A stretch of 64,000 nucleotides of DNA from Huaxiibacter chinensis (GCF_022171985.1 NZ_JAJVHF010000009.1:62001-126000), one strand, 5' to 3'. Counted from the stretch's first letter, positions 9,998-19,798 are shown. Notes: generated by a model from the sequence alone, not told the origin. Translations and numbers: made by a program.

Positions 9998-11239
9998 TTA
10001 CTCACCCCCTACCAAACGAGGCGTGATGAAGACCACCAGCTCTCGCCGTTCGCGATCGCGGCCATCGTGGCGAAAAAGCTGACCAAGCCACGGAATGCTG
10101 CTAAGCCCCGGCACGCTATCGCTGCCCGCTTTATTCTTTTGTGAGAAAATCCCCCCCAGCGCCAGCGTTTCGCCGCTTTTCACTTCCACCTGCGTCTCTA
10201 TTTCCTGTTTATCGATCGCCAGCGTTTCCCCGTCCGCCTGCTGGAGCACCTGACCCGGCATATTTTCACTGATATGCAGTTTCAGACGCACGCGCCCGTT
10301 CGCCAGCACCACCGGGGTGACATCCATCCCCAGCACCGCTTCTTTAAATTCGACCGAGGTGGCGCCGCTTTCCCCACTGGAAACCTGATAGGGAATTTCA
10401 CTGCCCTGCTTAATGCTGGCTGGCTGCATATGCGAGGCTAACAGCCGTGGGCTGGCGATGATCTCAAGCTGCTGTTTCTGCTCAAGGGCGGAGAGTTCAA
10501 GATCTAAGAGTCTGCCGTCGATTCGCCCGATGTTAAATCCGACATGCGTCGACGCCGTCGCCACCGACAAATCGGCGCCTAGCGTCGTGACGTGCCCCGG
10601 CGAACCGGCGCTTTGCGCCTCTGCCAGGCTCCACTTCACGCCCAGTTCACGCAGGCTTTTTTCATTGATAGTGACAATATGCGCCGCCAGTTCGACCTGC
10701 GCCACGGGCACATCCATCAGCTGTGCCCAGCGTTGCAGTGCATCGAGCACGGTGGGAACATCGCGAACCAGCAAACGGTTAATACGTTTGTCCACCGATA
10801 AGCTGCCCTTCGGACTTAACTGTTTTTCGGCCGCTTTTTGCAGCTCAGCGGCATCAGCATAGACAAACGGTATACTGCGCGTCGCCAGGGGAACGCTTAG
10901 CTGACGCCGGGTCTGCTCTTCTTCTTTTTGCGCCTGCCGATCGCGCTGCCAGGCCAGGGTGTTGACGTAAAAAATCCCGTTCTCTTCCCGTAGCACCAGT
11001 CCGGCACTGGCGACAACCGTTTGAATGGCCAGACGCCATGGAATGCCGGTAAGGTTTAAAGAAAGCGTGCCGCTGACGTCCGGCGATATAATCAGATTGC
11101 GATTCTCTAACTGCATCAGAGACTGCAAGACCTGCGCGACCGGGACCTCATCCACCACCAGCGAGACCGGTCGGGGCGTTGCGGCCCTGACTGGCAGGCT
11201 GAGTGTCAGCAGCATGACGACGATTGTTGTTCCCTTCAC
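9998..11239 (-). CDS. hofQ: Outer-membrane secretin HofQ (PilQ/ComE-like)
   Basis: HofQ is an outer-membrane secretin homologous to PilQ and is needed in E. coli for use of DNA as a nutrient. It begins with a signal peptide (MKGTTIVVMLLTLSLPVRAA), followed by N-terminal secretin domains and the C-terminal pore domain. Conserved stretches include SPRLLASHMQPASIKQGSEI, KSGETLALGGIF and the C-terminal RRELVVFITPRLV. It is 413 residues, close to the E. coli length. It is the last gene of hofMNOPQ, and its start lies 92 bases inside the hofP reading frame. Confidence 0.94.
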   Translation of the reverse strand: MKGTTIVVMLLTLSLPVRAATPRPVSLVVDEVPVAQVLQSLMQLENRNLIISPDVSGTLSLNLTGIPWRLAIQTVVASAGLVLREENGIFYVNTLAWQRDRQAQKEEEQTRRQLSVPLATRSIPFVYADAAELQKAAEKQLSPKGSLSVDKRINRLLVRDVPTVLDALQRWAQLMDVPVAQVELAAHIVTINEKSLRELGVKWSLAEAQSAGSPGHVTTLGADLSVATASTHVGFNIGRIDGRLLDLELSALEQKQQLEIIASPRLLASHMQPASIKQGSEIPYQVSSGESGATSVEFKEAVLGMDVTPVVLANGRVRLKLHISENMPGQVLQQADGETLAIDKQEIETQVEVKSGETLALGGIFSQKNKAGSDSVPGLSSIPWLGQLFRHDGRDRERRELVVFITPRLVGGE

Positions 11240-11552
11240 TTTTCATTCCCTCCCGCTTCCATCGCCACTCGTTTGGCTCACAGCCCTGGCCCACGTTAAG
11301 CACCAGCGTTTGTTCATCAATAGACGTCACTCGCCATCCGGCAGGCAATCGTTCGTTTTGCCTGACACGCCGCCAGTGCTTTTTTTCATCTGCTACCATG
11401 CCAACGATATACCTGCCGTTCACCATCCCGTGGTAGCGCCACTGGCTTAACAGACCGATAGCGCAGCGGTCATCCGGAGGACGAAAAGGATCGCGCATGC
11501 CGGTGAGCATCAACACAGCGCACACCAGGAGATAACGTCGCTTAGTTCTCAT
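11148..11552 (-). CDS. hofP: DNA-utilisation protein HofP (PilP-like)
   Basis: HofP is a small pilus-assembly (PilP-type) protein, predicted to be periplasmic and anchored by an N-terminal hydrophobic segment (RRYLLVCAVLMLTG). The body has MRDPFRPPDDRC and SQWRYHGMVNG, which match E. coli HofP as I remember it. The start at 11552 gives 134 residues, the E. coli length. The last 30 or so residues (Asn-, Gln- and Gly-rich) overlap the hofQ signal peptide region in another frame. It overlaps the end of hofO by 11 bases. Confidence 0.88.
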   Translation of the reverse strand: MRTKRRYLLVCAVLMLTGMRDPFRPPDDRCAIGLLSQWRYHGMVNGRYIVGMVADEKKHWRRVRQNERLPAGWRVTSIDEQTLVLNVGQGCEPNEWRWKREGMKSEGNNNRRHAADTQPASQGRNAPTGLAGGG

Positions 11553-12009
11553 GGAGATCTTCAATCCTTGCGACAAACCGAAGCTGCGATTCCCCCGGCT
11601 CGACGGAGAATTCACTGATTTCCACCCCCGCCTGCGCCAGACGGGTAAAGAGTGCCGGGATCTGCGTCCATTCAGCACTCAGCGTGAGTGTTCCTCCCCG
11701 CGCGTGAGGTTGCCAGCGTACGAGCCGTATTCCGTCACGTTGAAACGCCAGTGGAGAAAAAGCGGCCTCTGTCGGTGCGACGCCCTCTGCGTCAGACGGC
11801 GGGCGTGGCAACGCGCCGACCCGCATTTGACGCAGCCGGGCGACGGCCTGTTGATGTTGTGCAGTCAGGCGATCGGTCTGCTGCTGGAGCGGACGCACCA
11901 TGAGTAAATAGATACCTAACGTAAATAGTCCCGTTCCAAATACCCAGGCGATCGCGCGCTGGCGTGCGGGAAGTGCGCACCATCTTTCCAGAAAAAGCCC
12001 GCCGGTCAT
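11542..12009 (-). CDS. hofO: DNA-utilisation protein HofO (PilO-like)
   Basis: HofO is a predicted inner-membrane PilO-type protein of 155 residues. It has a short cytoplasmic N-terminus, one transmembrane segment (WVFGTGLFTLGIYLLMV, about residues 18-36), a coiled-coil-prone stretch (QQQTDRLTAQHQQAVARLRQ) and a periplasmic C-terminal domain. Sequence similarity within this family is weak, so the call rests mostly on position between hofN and hofP, topology and length. It starts next to the hofN stop with a four-base overlap (12006-12009). Confidence 0.85.
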   Translation of the reverse strand: MTGGLFLERWCALPARQRAIAWVFGTGLFTLGIYLLMVRPLQQQTDRLTAQHQQAVARLRQMRVGALPRPPSDAEGVAPTEAAFSPLAFQRDGIRLVRWQPHARGGTLTLSAEWTQIPALFTRLAQAGVEISEFSVEPGESQLRFVARIEDLHEN

Positions 12010-12521
12010 TCTTGCCTCTGGAGTGTAAAAGTGAACATCCAGCGCCCCTGGTTATCCTGCTGCATCTCGCCTGCGGGTCCTGGCGTGAATCCGGGAAGTG
12101 TTTTCAACGCTTCTGACAGCATCGTCAGCGCAGACAGCGTTGTGGCATACCCCGTAAGCGTGAGCGTGGGAGTCTGGTAGTGCAGTTGGGTAAGCCATGA
12201 CTGTTCGGGGATCGCCGCCGAAAGCGACGCCAGGACAGGTTGCCAGGGCTGTGTTTTCGCCCGCGATATCAGCGCCTGTTGGCGTTGCTGGAATTGCGTG
12301 TTCAGCTCGCGCCACTGGGCATAGCGTGTTTCAGCACCTTTTAGTATCGCTTCCTCGCTGTTCAGGCGCATTTCAGCCCCGCGTGACAGCACCACGCAGC
12401 TCGCCCGCAGGCTACTCATCATGGTCAGCGAGAGCAAAAACGAGCCCAAAAAAAGCATGCCCCAGACGCGGCAGCAGCGCCGCTGTCTCTCCCTTCGCCA
12501 GGGTAAAAAGTTGGGTCTCAT
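12006..12521 (-). CDS. hofN: DNA-utilisation protein HofN (PilN-like)
   Basis: HofN is a PilN-type inner-membrane protein. The family N-terminal signature NFLPWRRERQRR is followed by a transmembrane segment (GMLFLGSFLLSLTMMSSL) and a periplasmic domain. The start at 12521 (MRPNFLPWR) overlaps the hofM stop as ATGA, giving 171 residues against 179 in E. coli from memory. A longer frame to 12575 lies within hofM and is rejected. It probably contacts HofM through the conserved NFLPW-type motif, as PilN does with PilM in related systems. Confidence 0.9.
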   Translation of the reverse strand: MRPNFLPWRRERQRRCCRVWGMLFLGSFLLSLTMMSSLRASCVVLSRGAEMRLNSEEAILKGAETRYAQWRELNTQFQQRQQALISRAKTQPWQPVLASLSAAIPEQSWLTQLHYQTPTLTLTGYATTLSALTMLSEALKTLPGFTPGPAGEMQQDNQGRWMFTFTLQRQE

Positions 12522-13300
12522 GCGTTTCGTTCTCCCATGGCAAGCGCCAGCGCAACGGTAAAGTCGGCCCCGCACGGCGGTAACGGCGGCTGGCTTAACG
12601 CGACGCAGCTAAAGGGATCGGGCCCCTCCCGCGTAAAGTGCACAATATCGTCAGGGCGCAAGGCAAGCCGGGCGGCCAGATCGGTGACGCTTTGCGTTTC
12701 AGTAATCCTTTGTCGCCCCCACTGATGGCGCATTGCCCACAGCCAGTGGGTCTCGTCCTGCCAGGCGATACACTGCGCCGGCGCTACCGCGAAGGGTAAG
12801 AGGTTTGCCAGTGCGCTGGCATCGGGCGTAATGGCCGCCAGCCGCAGCCGCAGCGTTTCTGCCAGCGTTAAAAGCGCCGACACGTCGTTGTGTTGTGCCG
12901 CCGTAACGTGGCAGGCGCGGCTGAAGGTATCCTGCGTATAATCAAAGCAGAGCTTTTCCGGCGGCATTTCCAGTTCACGCGCCAGGGCAGAAATCATCCA
13001 TGTCGCCTGTTCGCTCTCGCGCAGTTGCGTCGCCGGGCCTGGAAACTGCTTTTGCAAAGTCCGACCTGCCGGGAACGCCAGAAAGATACGGTGATGACGC
13101 GGCAGCATCTGGCTCCATGAACTGAGCGAGTTCTCCAGTTGCGCCAGATTCACAATCACCCCGTCCTGAATAACCCCTGGCGTCAGGGGAATGCGCCACC
13201 ATCGGCGTAAGCGCCAGCCAGACTTCTCTTTAGTGAGTGAAACAGCCAGCGCCTTATCTTGTTGAAGATGAACGCCTGTCCGCCAGGTTTTGAAAGTCAT
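12518..13300 (-). CDS. hofM: DNA-utilisation protein HofM (PilM-like)
   Basis: HofM is a cytoplasmic PilM/ComA-type actin-like protein of 260 residues, the first gene of hofMNOPQ. Matching stretches to E. coli HofM include LQQDKALAV, RWWRIPLTPGVIQDG, LAFPAGRTLQ and TAAITPDASAL-type sequence. In other systems PilM binds the N-terminus of PilN and helps assemble the envelope-spanning complex. It diverges from mrcA, with about 120 bases between the two starts holding both promoters. Confidence 0.9.
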   Translation of the reverse strand: MTFKTWRTGVHLQQDKALAVSLTKEKSGWRLRRWWRIPLTPGVIQDGVIVNLAQLENSLSSWSQMLPRHHRIFLAFPAGRTLQKQFPGPATQLRESEQATWMISALARELEMPPEKLCFDYTQDTFSRACHVTAAQHNDVSALLTLAETLRLRLAAITPDASALANLLPFAVAPAQCIAWQDETHWLWAMRHQWGRQRITETQSVTDLAARLALRPDDIVHFTREGPDPFSCVALSQPPLPPCGADFTVALALAMGERNA

Positions 13301-13419
13301 CCTTCACGATCTCCTTATCCCCGTCAGATTGACGGCTATATCAATGAATCAGGCTTGCATTTATACTACCGCCCGATTGTTTAGAAACTGCCCAAGTGGA
13401 ACCAAATGGGAAATCGCCA

Positions 13420-15972
13420 GTGAAGTTCGTAAAGTATTTATTCATCCTTGCAGTCTGTTGCATTCTGCTGGGAGCAGGCTCGATTTATGGTTTGTACAAA
13501 TATATTGAGCCGCAGCTACCTGACGTCGCCACGCTGCGTGATGTGCGTCTTCAAATCCCGATGCAGGTTTATAGCGCCGACGGCGAGCTGATCGCCCAGT
13601 ACGGCGAAAAACGGCGTATTCCGTTGACCCTCAACGAAATCCCTCCCGTCATGGTTAAAGCGTTTATCGCGACCGAAGACAGCCGTTTTTATGAGCACCA
13701 CGGCGTCGATCCGGTAGGGATATTCCGTGCCGCAAGCGTTGCGTTGTTTTCCGGCCATGCCTCTCAGGGTGCCAGTACCATTACGCAACAGCTGGCGCGT
13801 AACTTCTTCCTGAGCCCGGAAAAAACGCTGATCCGTAAAATAAAAGAAGTGTTCCTGGCTATCCGAATCGAGCAGTTGCTCTCTAAAGACGAAATCCTTG
13901 AGCTTTACCTCAATAAGATTTACCTCGGCTATCGCGCCTACGGCGTGGGCGCAGCGGCACAGGTCTACTTCGGCAAACCGGTGGCACAGCTGACGCTGAG
14001 CGAGATGGCGACCATTGCCGGTCTGCCAAAAGCGCCGTCAACGTTCAACCCGCTCTATTCGCTGGATCGCGCTACCTCGCGTCGTAACGTGGTGTTATCC
14101 CGTATGTTGAGCGAAGGCTATATCAGCCAGACTCAGTACGATCAGGCCCGTAACGAGGCGATTGACGCTAACTATCACGCGCCTGAAATCGCCTTCTCCG
14201 CCCCCTATCTGACCGAGATGGTGCGCCAGGAGATGGTGAGCCGCTACGGCGAACAGGCGTATGAAGATGGCTATCGTATCTACACCACCGTGACCCGCAA
14301 AGTGCAACAAGCGGCCCAGCAGGCCGTGCGTAATAACGTCATGGATTACGACATGCGTCACGGCTACCGTGGCCCGTCGAACGTGTTGTGGAAAGTGGGC
14401 GAACCCGCCTGGGATACGAAAAAAATCACCGACTCACTGCATACGCTGCCGACCTACGGCCCGCTGCGTCCAGCCGTTGTGACCGCCGCCAGCCCGCAGG
14501 AAGCCGTGGCAATGATGGCTGATGGAACCTCGGTATCGCTCGGCATGCCGGGTGTCCGCTGGGCGCGTCCTTACCGTTCTGATACCGCGCAAGGCCCTAC
14601 GCCGCGTAAAGTGACCGACGTGCTGCAAATCGGTCAACAGATCTGGGTTCGTCAGGTAAACGATGCCTGGTGGCTGGCGCAGGTACCGGATGTGAATTCC
14701 GCTCTGGTGTCGATTAACCCGCAGAACGGCGCCGTGCTGGCCCTGGTCGGCGGCTTCGACTTCAACCAGAGCAAGTTTAACCGCGCCACCCAGGCGCTGC
14801 GTCAGGTCGGCTCGAACATCAAGCCATTCCTTTATACCGCCGCAATGGATAAAGGGCTGACGCTGGCCAGTATTCTGAACGACGTGCCGATTTCCCGCTG
14901 GGATGCTGGCGCAGGCTCCGACTGGCAGCCTAAGAACTCCCCGCCGGAGTATTCAGGTCCTATCCGCTTACGTCAGGGTCTGGGGCAATCTAAAAACGTG
15001 GTGATGGTCCGCGCCATGCGTGCAATGGGAGTGGATTACGCCGCAGAATATCTGCAGCGTTTTGGCTTCCCGGCACAAAACATTGTGCATACCGAATCAC
15101 TGGCGCTGGGCTCGGCCTCCTTCACGCCTTTACAGGTGGCGCGAGGGTATTCGGTGATGGCGAATGGCGGTTTCCTTGTGGACCCGTATTTCATCAGCAA
15201 AATCGAAAATGACCAGGGCGGCACGCTGTTTGAAGCGAAACCCAAAATCGCCTGTCCGGAGTGTGATATTCCGGTGATTTATGGTGATACGCAGAAATCA
15301 AACGTGCTGGAAAACAAAAACATGGAAGATGTTGCCCAGTCGCAAGAGCAGCAGAATTCTGTCGTTCCTAAGCCGCAGCTGGAACAGGCGAACCAGGCGC
15401 TGGTGGCGCAAGTCGGCGCTCAGGAATATGCTCCGCACGTGATCAATACGCCGCTGTCATTCCTGATTAAAAGCGCGCTGAACACCAATATCTTTGGTGA
15501 ACCCGGCTGGCAGGGTACAGGCTGGCGTGCGGGTCGCGATCTGCAGCGCAGGGATATTGGCGGCAAAACCGGGACCACCAACAGCTCGAAAGATGCCTGG
15601 TTCTCGGGGTACGGCCCTGGCGTCGTCACCTCGGTGTGGATCGGTTTTGACGATCACCGTCGTAACCTTGGCCGCACGTCGGCATCCGGCGCAATCAAAG
15701 ATCAGATCTCCGGTTATGAAGGCGGAGCGAAGAGTGCCCAGCCTGCGTGGGATGCTTACATGAAAGCGGTGCTTGAGGGCGTGCCTGAGCAGCCTCTGAC
15801 GCCGCCGCCGGGCATTATCTCCGTGAATATCGATCGCAGTACGGGTCAGTTAGCCAGCGGCGGGAATAGCCGTGAAGAGTATTTCATTGAGGGTACGCAG
15901 CCGACAACGCAGGCGGTACATGAGGTGGGTACAGAGTTGATTGATAACGGCGAGACGCACGAACTGTTCTAA
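13420..15972 (+). CDS. mrcA: Penicillin-binding protein 1A (bifunctional transglycosylase/transpeptidase)
   Basis: PBP1a polymerises and cross-links peptidoglycan at the inner membrane. An N-terminal transmembrane anchor (residues 6-28) is followed by the GT51 domain with EDSRFYEHHG and GASTITQQLARN. The PBP1a-specific insertion comes next, then the transpeptidase domain with SNIK (SxxK), SKN in GQSKNVV and GGKTGTT (KTG). The start is GTG at 13420, giving MKFVKYLF and 850 residues as in E. coli. An ATG 24 bases upstream is less likely. A strong terminator follows. Confidence 0.97.
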   Translation: MKFVKYLFILAVCCILLGAGSIYGLYKYIEPQLPDVATLRDVRLQIPMQVYSADGELIAQYGEKRRIPLTLNEIPPVMVKAFIATEDSRFYEHHGVDPVGIFRAASVALFSGHASQGASTITQQLARNFFLSPEKTLIRKIKEVFLAIRIEQLLSKDEILELYLNKIYLGYRAYGVGAAAQVYFGKPVAQLTLSEMATIAGLPKAPSTFNPLYSLDRATSRRNVVLSRMLSEGYISQTQYDQARNEAIDANYHAPEIAFSAPYLTEMVRQEMVSRYGEQAYEDGYRIYTTVTRKVQQAAQQAVRNNVMDYDMRHGYRGPSNVLWKVGEPAWDTKKITDSLHTLPTYGPLRPAVVTAASPQEAVAMMADGTSVSLGMPGVRWARPYRSDTAQGPTPRKVTDVLQIGQQIWVRQVNDAWWLAQVPDVNSALVSINPQNGAVLALVGGFDFNQSKFNRATQALRQVGSNIKPFLYTAAMDKGLTLASILNDVPISRWDAGAGSDWQPKNSPPEYSGPIRLRQGLGQSKNVVMVRAMRAMGVDYAAEYLQRFGFPAQNIVHTESLALGSASFTPLQVARGYSVMANGGFLVDPYFISKIENDQGGTLFEAKPKIACPECDIPVIYGDTQKSNVLENKNMEDVAQSQEQQNSVVPKPQLEQANQALVAQVGAQEYAPHVINTPLSFLIKSALNTNIFGEPGWQGTGWRAGRDLQRRDIGGKTGTTNSSKDAWFSGYGPGVVTSVWIGFDDHRRNLGRTSASGAIKDQISGYEGGAKSAQPAWDAYMKAVLEGVPEQPLTPPPGIISVNIDRSTGQLASGGNSREEYFIEGTQPTTQAVHEVGTELIDNGETHELF

Positions 15973-15994
15973 TCGCCCTTAACTGGCCTAAAAG

Positions 15995-16028
15995 CCCGGC
16001 GGCGCATAATGCGTGCCGGGTTTTTTTT
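15995..16028. terminator. Terminator between mrcA and nudE
   Basis: CCCGGCGGCGCAT, AAT and a partly complementary GCGTGCCGGG are followed by eight T residues. The nudE stop codon lies at the end of the T-run. The stem also resembles an enterobacterial REP palindrome. Confidence 0.85.
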
Positions 16029-16587
16029 ACAACCGACCCTGCCCCTTCAGCCATTCTCTCACCAGGAACAACGCGCTCACGTTGCGTGCTTCATGGAAGT
16101 CAGGGTCTTCCAGTAAATCCATCAAATGCGCCAGAGGCCAGCGCACCTGCGGCAGCGGTTCGGGCTCGTCACCTTCCAGCTTTTCCGGGTAGAGATCTTC
16201 AGCGACGACGATGTTCATCTTGCTCGAGAAATAAGAGGGAGCCATGCTCAGCTTTTTGAGAAACGAGAGATCCTTCGCCCCAAACCCGACCTCTTCTTTT
16301 AGCTCGCGATTGGCGGCCTCGAAAACCGTCTCACCCGGATCGATAAGCCCCTTAGAGAAACCCAGCTCATAGGATTCCGTGCCAACAGCATATTCGCGAA
16401 TCAGAATCAGATGGTCGTCTACAATCGGAACGATCATTACCGCTTCACGCGTGGACGGGCGCATACGTTCATAAACGCGGCGTACGCCATTGCTGAACTC
16501 AAGGTCCACGCTTTCGACATTAAACAGACGCGATTTAGCGACCGTTTCAACGTGTAAGATCGTGGGTTTTTGTAAGGGTTTACTCAT
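16027..16587 (-). CDS. nudE: ADP compounds hydrolase NudE
   Basis: NudE is a Nudix hydrolase acting on ADP-ribose, Ap3A, NADH and related ADP compounds. The Nudix box GLIDPGETVFEAANRELKEE with VGF following lies near residues 92-114. The length of 186 matches E. coli. It is convergent with mrcA and divergent from igaA. The 319-base gap to igaA (16588-16906) must hold both promoters. A TATCAT at 16772-16777 is a possible -10, but I see no convincing -35 with it. Confidence 0.96.
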   Translation of the reverse strand: MSKPLQKPTILHVETVAKSRLFNVESVDLEFSNGVRRVYERMRPSTREAVMIVPIVDDHLILIREYAVGTESYELGFSKGLIDPGETVFEAANRELKEEVGFGAKDLSFLKKLSMAPSYFSSKMNIVVAEDLYPEKLEGDEPEPLPQVRWPLAHLMDLLEDPDFHEARNVSALFLVREWLKGQGRL

Positions 16588-16906
16588 TTTGGGGATCTTT
16601 GCTGGATGAACTCACTTCATTGTGCGATACGCCGCACGGTTTGAGCAATGTCAATTGTGCTTTATTTACATTTCCGCAACCTAATGCAAATCAATTACCA
16701 TTTCAAAAGAAAAGTCAAGAGGTTGAAAAGTTTCCAGGAATTTGCTGATATCCCGTCCTGGTTGCCTTTGCTATCATCGTGAGTTACTGGGATGCGCTTC
16801 AAAATGCTCAAGTTCGACTCCATACTTGCCGATAGCCAACCACAGACACGCATTCATTATTTAAGGTGCAACTGATAACACCTGCAATAAGTAAGATGGG
16901 GAAAGC

Positions 16907-19048
16907 ATGAGCACCATTTTGATCTTTATCGTTGCTATGCTGGCCTGCGCGATGGCTGCCGGATGGCTCTACAGGCGCAGATTAGAGCGTCGATACCGTC
17001 TGCCCTATTTGAACGCCTTCACGGGCGCGACGACCCGCAAACTGACGGCAGAAGAACGCAGTGCCGTTGAAAGCTATCTCGACACGCTCAACCGCGTTCA
17101 GTTGACGCCGGGTCCCACCGGTGCCAGCACGGGCCCCGTGTCCCTGAATCTGAACACCCAAAGCGATACCGTCCTGTGCGTGACGCGCTCAATTACCCGC
17201 TATGGCATCACCACCGACGATCCGAATAAGTGGCGTTACTACCTTGATTCCGTTGAGGTGCATCTCCCGCCGTTCTGGGAGCAGTACATCAATGACGAGA
17301 ACAGCGTTGAGCTGATTCATACGGATTCTCTCCCGCTGGTTATCGCCCTCAATGGCCATACTCTGAGCGAATATGTTCAGGAAGTGCCGCGCTTTGCTCT
17401 GGAACGCACCAGTTCAACGCAGGCGTCCATTCGGGGGGAAGAGACCGAACAAATTGAGCTGCTCAACATTCGTCAGGAAACCCACGAAGAATATGCCTTG
17501 AGCCGACCGGACGGTATTCGCGAGGCCGTACTGATCGTTGCTTCTTTCCTGCTTTTTTTATGCTGCCTCATCACCCCGGATGTGTTTGTACCCTGGCTTG
17601 CGGGCGGCGGTGTGCTGCTGCTTGCGGCGGGCCTATGGGGGCTTTTTGCACCGCCCGCCAAAACGGCGCTGCGCGAGATTCATTGCCTGCGCGGCACCCC
17701 AAAGCGCTGGGGTCTGTTTGGTGAGAACGACCAGGAACATATCAATAATATCTCTCTCGGGATCATCGACCTCATCTACCCGCGCCACTGGCAACCCTGG
17801 ATCGCCCAGGATTTGGGGCAAAAAACTGATATTGATATTTATCTCGACCGCCACGTTGTGCGCCAGGGCCGTTTTTTATCGCTGCACGATGAAGTGCGCA
17901 ACTTTCCGCTGCAGCACTGGCTTCGCAGTACCATTATCGCCTGCGGTGCCGCCATCGTACTGATGCTGCTGATTTTCCTGGTTCCGCTGGATATGCCGAT
18001 TAAATTTACCCTGTCGTGGATTAAAGGCGCGCAAACCATCGAGGCGACCAGCGTCAATCAGCTGGAAGATGCCGGTGTGCGCGTGGGTGACACCCTCAAG
18101 CTGCAAGGCACGGGCATGTGTAATATTCAGTCGCCAGGGGCCTGGAATACGACGCGTCAGAACTCACCGTTCTCCCCGTTTGACTGCTCTCAAATCGTCT
18201 GGAATGAGGCGCGGCCATTGCCGTTGCCGGAATCGGAAATCGTCACCAAAGCCACGGCGTTAACCCAGGCGGTCAGTCGACAGCTGCACCCGAAACCGGA
18301 TGATGATTCCCGCGTCAGTCAGTCACTGCGCACGGCGATTCTGAAATCGGGGATGGTTCTGCTGGATGATTTCGGCGACATCGTCATGAAAACGCAGGAC
18401 CTGTGTTCGGCCGACGATGACTGTGTCCGTCTTAAAAACGCGCTTGTGAACCTCGGCAATAGCAAAGACTGGGAAGCCCTGGTCAAGCGCGCCCAGTCCG
18501 GCAAGCTGGATGGAGTGAACGTGTTGCTGCGCCCGGTTAGCGCGGAATCGCTGGATAATCTTATCGCGACCTCTACCGCTCCGTTCGTGATGCGTGAAAC
18601 TACCCGTGCCGCTCAGGCGTTGAATAGCCCGGCACCGGGGGGCTTTATCATTGTCAGCGAAGAGGGTAGCGATCTGGTCGATCAGCCTTATCCACCGGTG
18701 GCGTTGTATGACTATCCGGCACAGGAGCAGTGGGGCGAGTTCCAGCGCCTGGCGCAAATGCTGATGCAAACGCCCTTCAGCGCGGAAGGCATCGTGACCA
18801 ATATTCGCACGGACGCCAACGGTACCCGCCATATCGACCTGCACCGAATCCCGGATAACTCAGGGCTATGGCGCTATATCGGTACGTCTCTGCTGATGCT
18901 GATGATGGTGATCTGTATGGTGTGGAACGGCGTTGCCGCTTTACGCCGCTATCAGCGCTCCCGTACCCGGCTGGCGGACATTCAGCAGTATTACGAGAAT
19001 TGCCTCAATCCTAAGCTCATTCCTACCCCTGAAAGCCTGATCGGATAA
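16907..19048 (+). CDS. igaA: Rcs phosphorelay inhibitor IgaA (YrfF)
   Basis: IgaA is a multi-pass inner-membrane protein that represses the Rcs envelope-stress phosphorelay and is essential in Salmonella unless Rcs is inactive. At 713 residues it is close to the E. coli 711. Transmembrane segments are visible at the N-terminus (ILIFIVAMLACAMAAGWLY), around residues 206-250, around 345-366 and near the C-terminus (TSLLMLMMVICMVWNGVAAL). A large periplasmic domain lies between the third and last segments. Cysteine pairs in this domain (GMCNIQSPG, SPFDCSQ, DLCSADDDC) fit disulfides known in the family. Confidence 0.95.
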   Translation: MSTILIFIVAMLACAMAAGWLYRRRLERRYRLPYLNAFTGATTRKLTAEERSAVESYLDTLNRVQLTPGPTGASTGPVSLNLNTQSDTVLCVTRSITRYGITTDDPNKWRYYLDSVEVHLPPFWEQYINDENSVELIHTDSLPLVIALNGHTLSEYVQEVPRFALERTSSTQASIRGEETEQIELLNIRQETHEEYALSRPDGIREAVLIVASFLLFLCCLITPDVFVPWLAGGGVLLLAAGLWGLFAPPAKTALREIHCLRGTPKRWGLFGENDQEHINNISLGIIDLIYPRHWQPWIAQDLGQKTDIDIYLDRHVVRQGRFLSLHDEVRNFPLQHWLRSTIIACGAAIVLMLLIFLVPLDMPIKFTLSWIKGAQTIEATSVNQLEDAGVRVGDTLKLQGTGMCNIQSPGAWNTTRQNSPFSPFDCSQIVWNEARPLPLPESEIVTKATALTQAVSRQLHPKPDDDSRVSQSLRTAILKSGMVLLDDFGDIVMKTQDLCSADDDCVRLKNALVNLGNSKDWEALVKRAQSGKLDGVNVLLRPVSAESLDNLIATSTAPFVMRETTRAAQALNSPAPGGFIIVSEEGSDLVDQPYPPVALYDYPAQEQWGEFQRLAQMLMQTPFSAEGIVTNIRTDANGTRHIDLHRIPDNSGLWRYIGTSLLMLMMVICMVWNGVAALRRYQRSRTRLADIQQYYENCLNPKLIPTPESLIG

Positions 19049-19114
19049 CGCCCCGGCGCGGCAGGTTATGCTACCCTGTCGCGCATGTTTCTACTGGCTG
19101 GAGAGTTCCCCCTC

Positions 19115-19798
19115 ATGCATCCTGATATTGCCTGGCAGAATGTGGATACCGTCTTGCTCGATATGGACGGCACGCTGCTCGATCTCGCATTCGATACCCA
19201 TTTCTGGCAAAAGCTGGTGCCTGAAGCCTATGGTGCACAGCAAGGGATCACGCCGCAAGAAGCCCAGAACGCTATTCGTCAGCAGTATCACGCCGTACAA
19301 CATACGCTAAACTGGTATTGCCTGGATTACTGGAGTGAGCGCTTAGGCCTGGATATTTGCGCGATGACCACCGCACAAGGCCCTTATGCGGTATTACGCG
19401 AAGATACGGTGCCTTTCCTGGAGGCGTTAAAAGCGAGCGGAAAACGCCGCATTTTGCTGACCAACGCCCATCCGCATAACCTGGCGGTTAAACTGGAACA
19501 TACCGGACTGGCGGCACACCTTGATTTATTGCTTTCCACCCACACATTTGGTTATCCGAAAGAGGATCAACGATTGTGGCAGGCCGTTGCTGAAGAGACC
19601 GGACTGCAGCCAGAGAGAACGGTATTCATTGATGACAGTGAACCCATTCTGGATGCGGCAGCCACATTCGGTATTCGCTATTGCGTCGGTGTAAAAAATC
19701 CTGATTCCGGTATGGCTGAGAAAGAATACCTGCGACATCCGGCGTTGAATGATTATCGCCGCATGATCCCCTCACTCACCGTGAAGGAGACGTCATGA
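19115..19798 (+). CDS. yrfG: GMP/IMP nucleotidase YrfG (HAD family)
   Basis: YrfG is a HAD-superfamily phosphatase shown in E. coli to act on purine nucleotides such as GMP and IMP. The nucleophile motif LLDMDGTLLDL lies at about residues 13-23, LLTNAHPHN is motif II and FIDDSEPILDAA carries the Mg-binding acids. The start at 19115 (MHPDIAWQNVDTVLLD) is preferred to the longer frame from 19085, since it matches the E. coli N-terminus, giving 227 residues. Its stop overlaps the hslR start as ATGA. Confidence 0.93.
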   Translation: MHPDIAWQNVDTVLLDMDGTLLDLAFDTHFWQKLVPEAYGAQQGITPQEAQNAIRQQYHAVQHTLNWYCLDYWSERLGLDICAMTTAQGPYAVLREDTVPFLEALKASGKRRILLTNAHPHNLAVKLEHTGLAAHLDLLLSTHTFGYPKEDQRLWQAVAEETGLQPERTVFIDDSEPILDAAATFGIRYCVGVKNPDSGMAEKEYLRHPALNDYRRMIPSLTVKETS

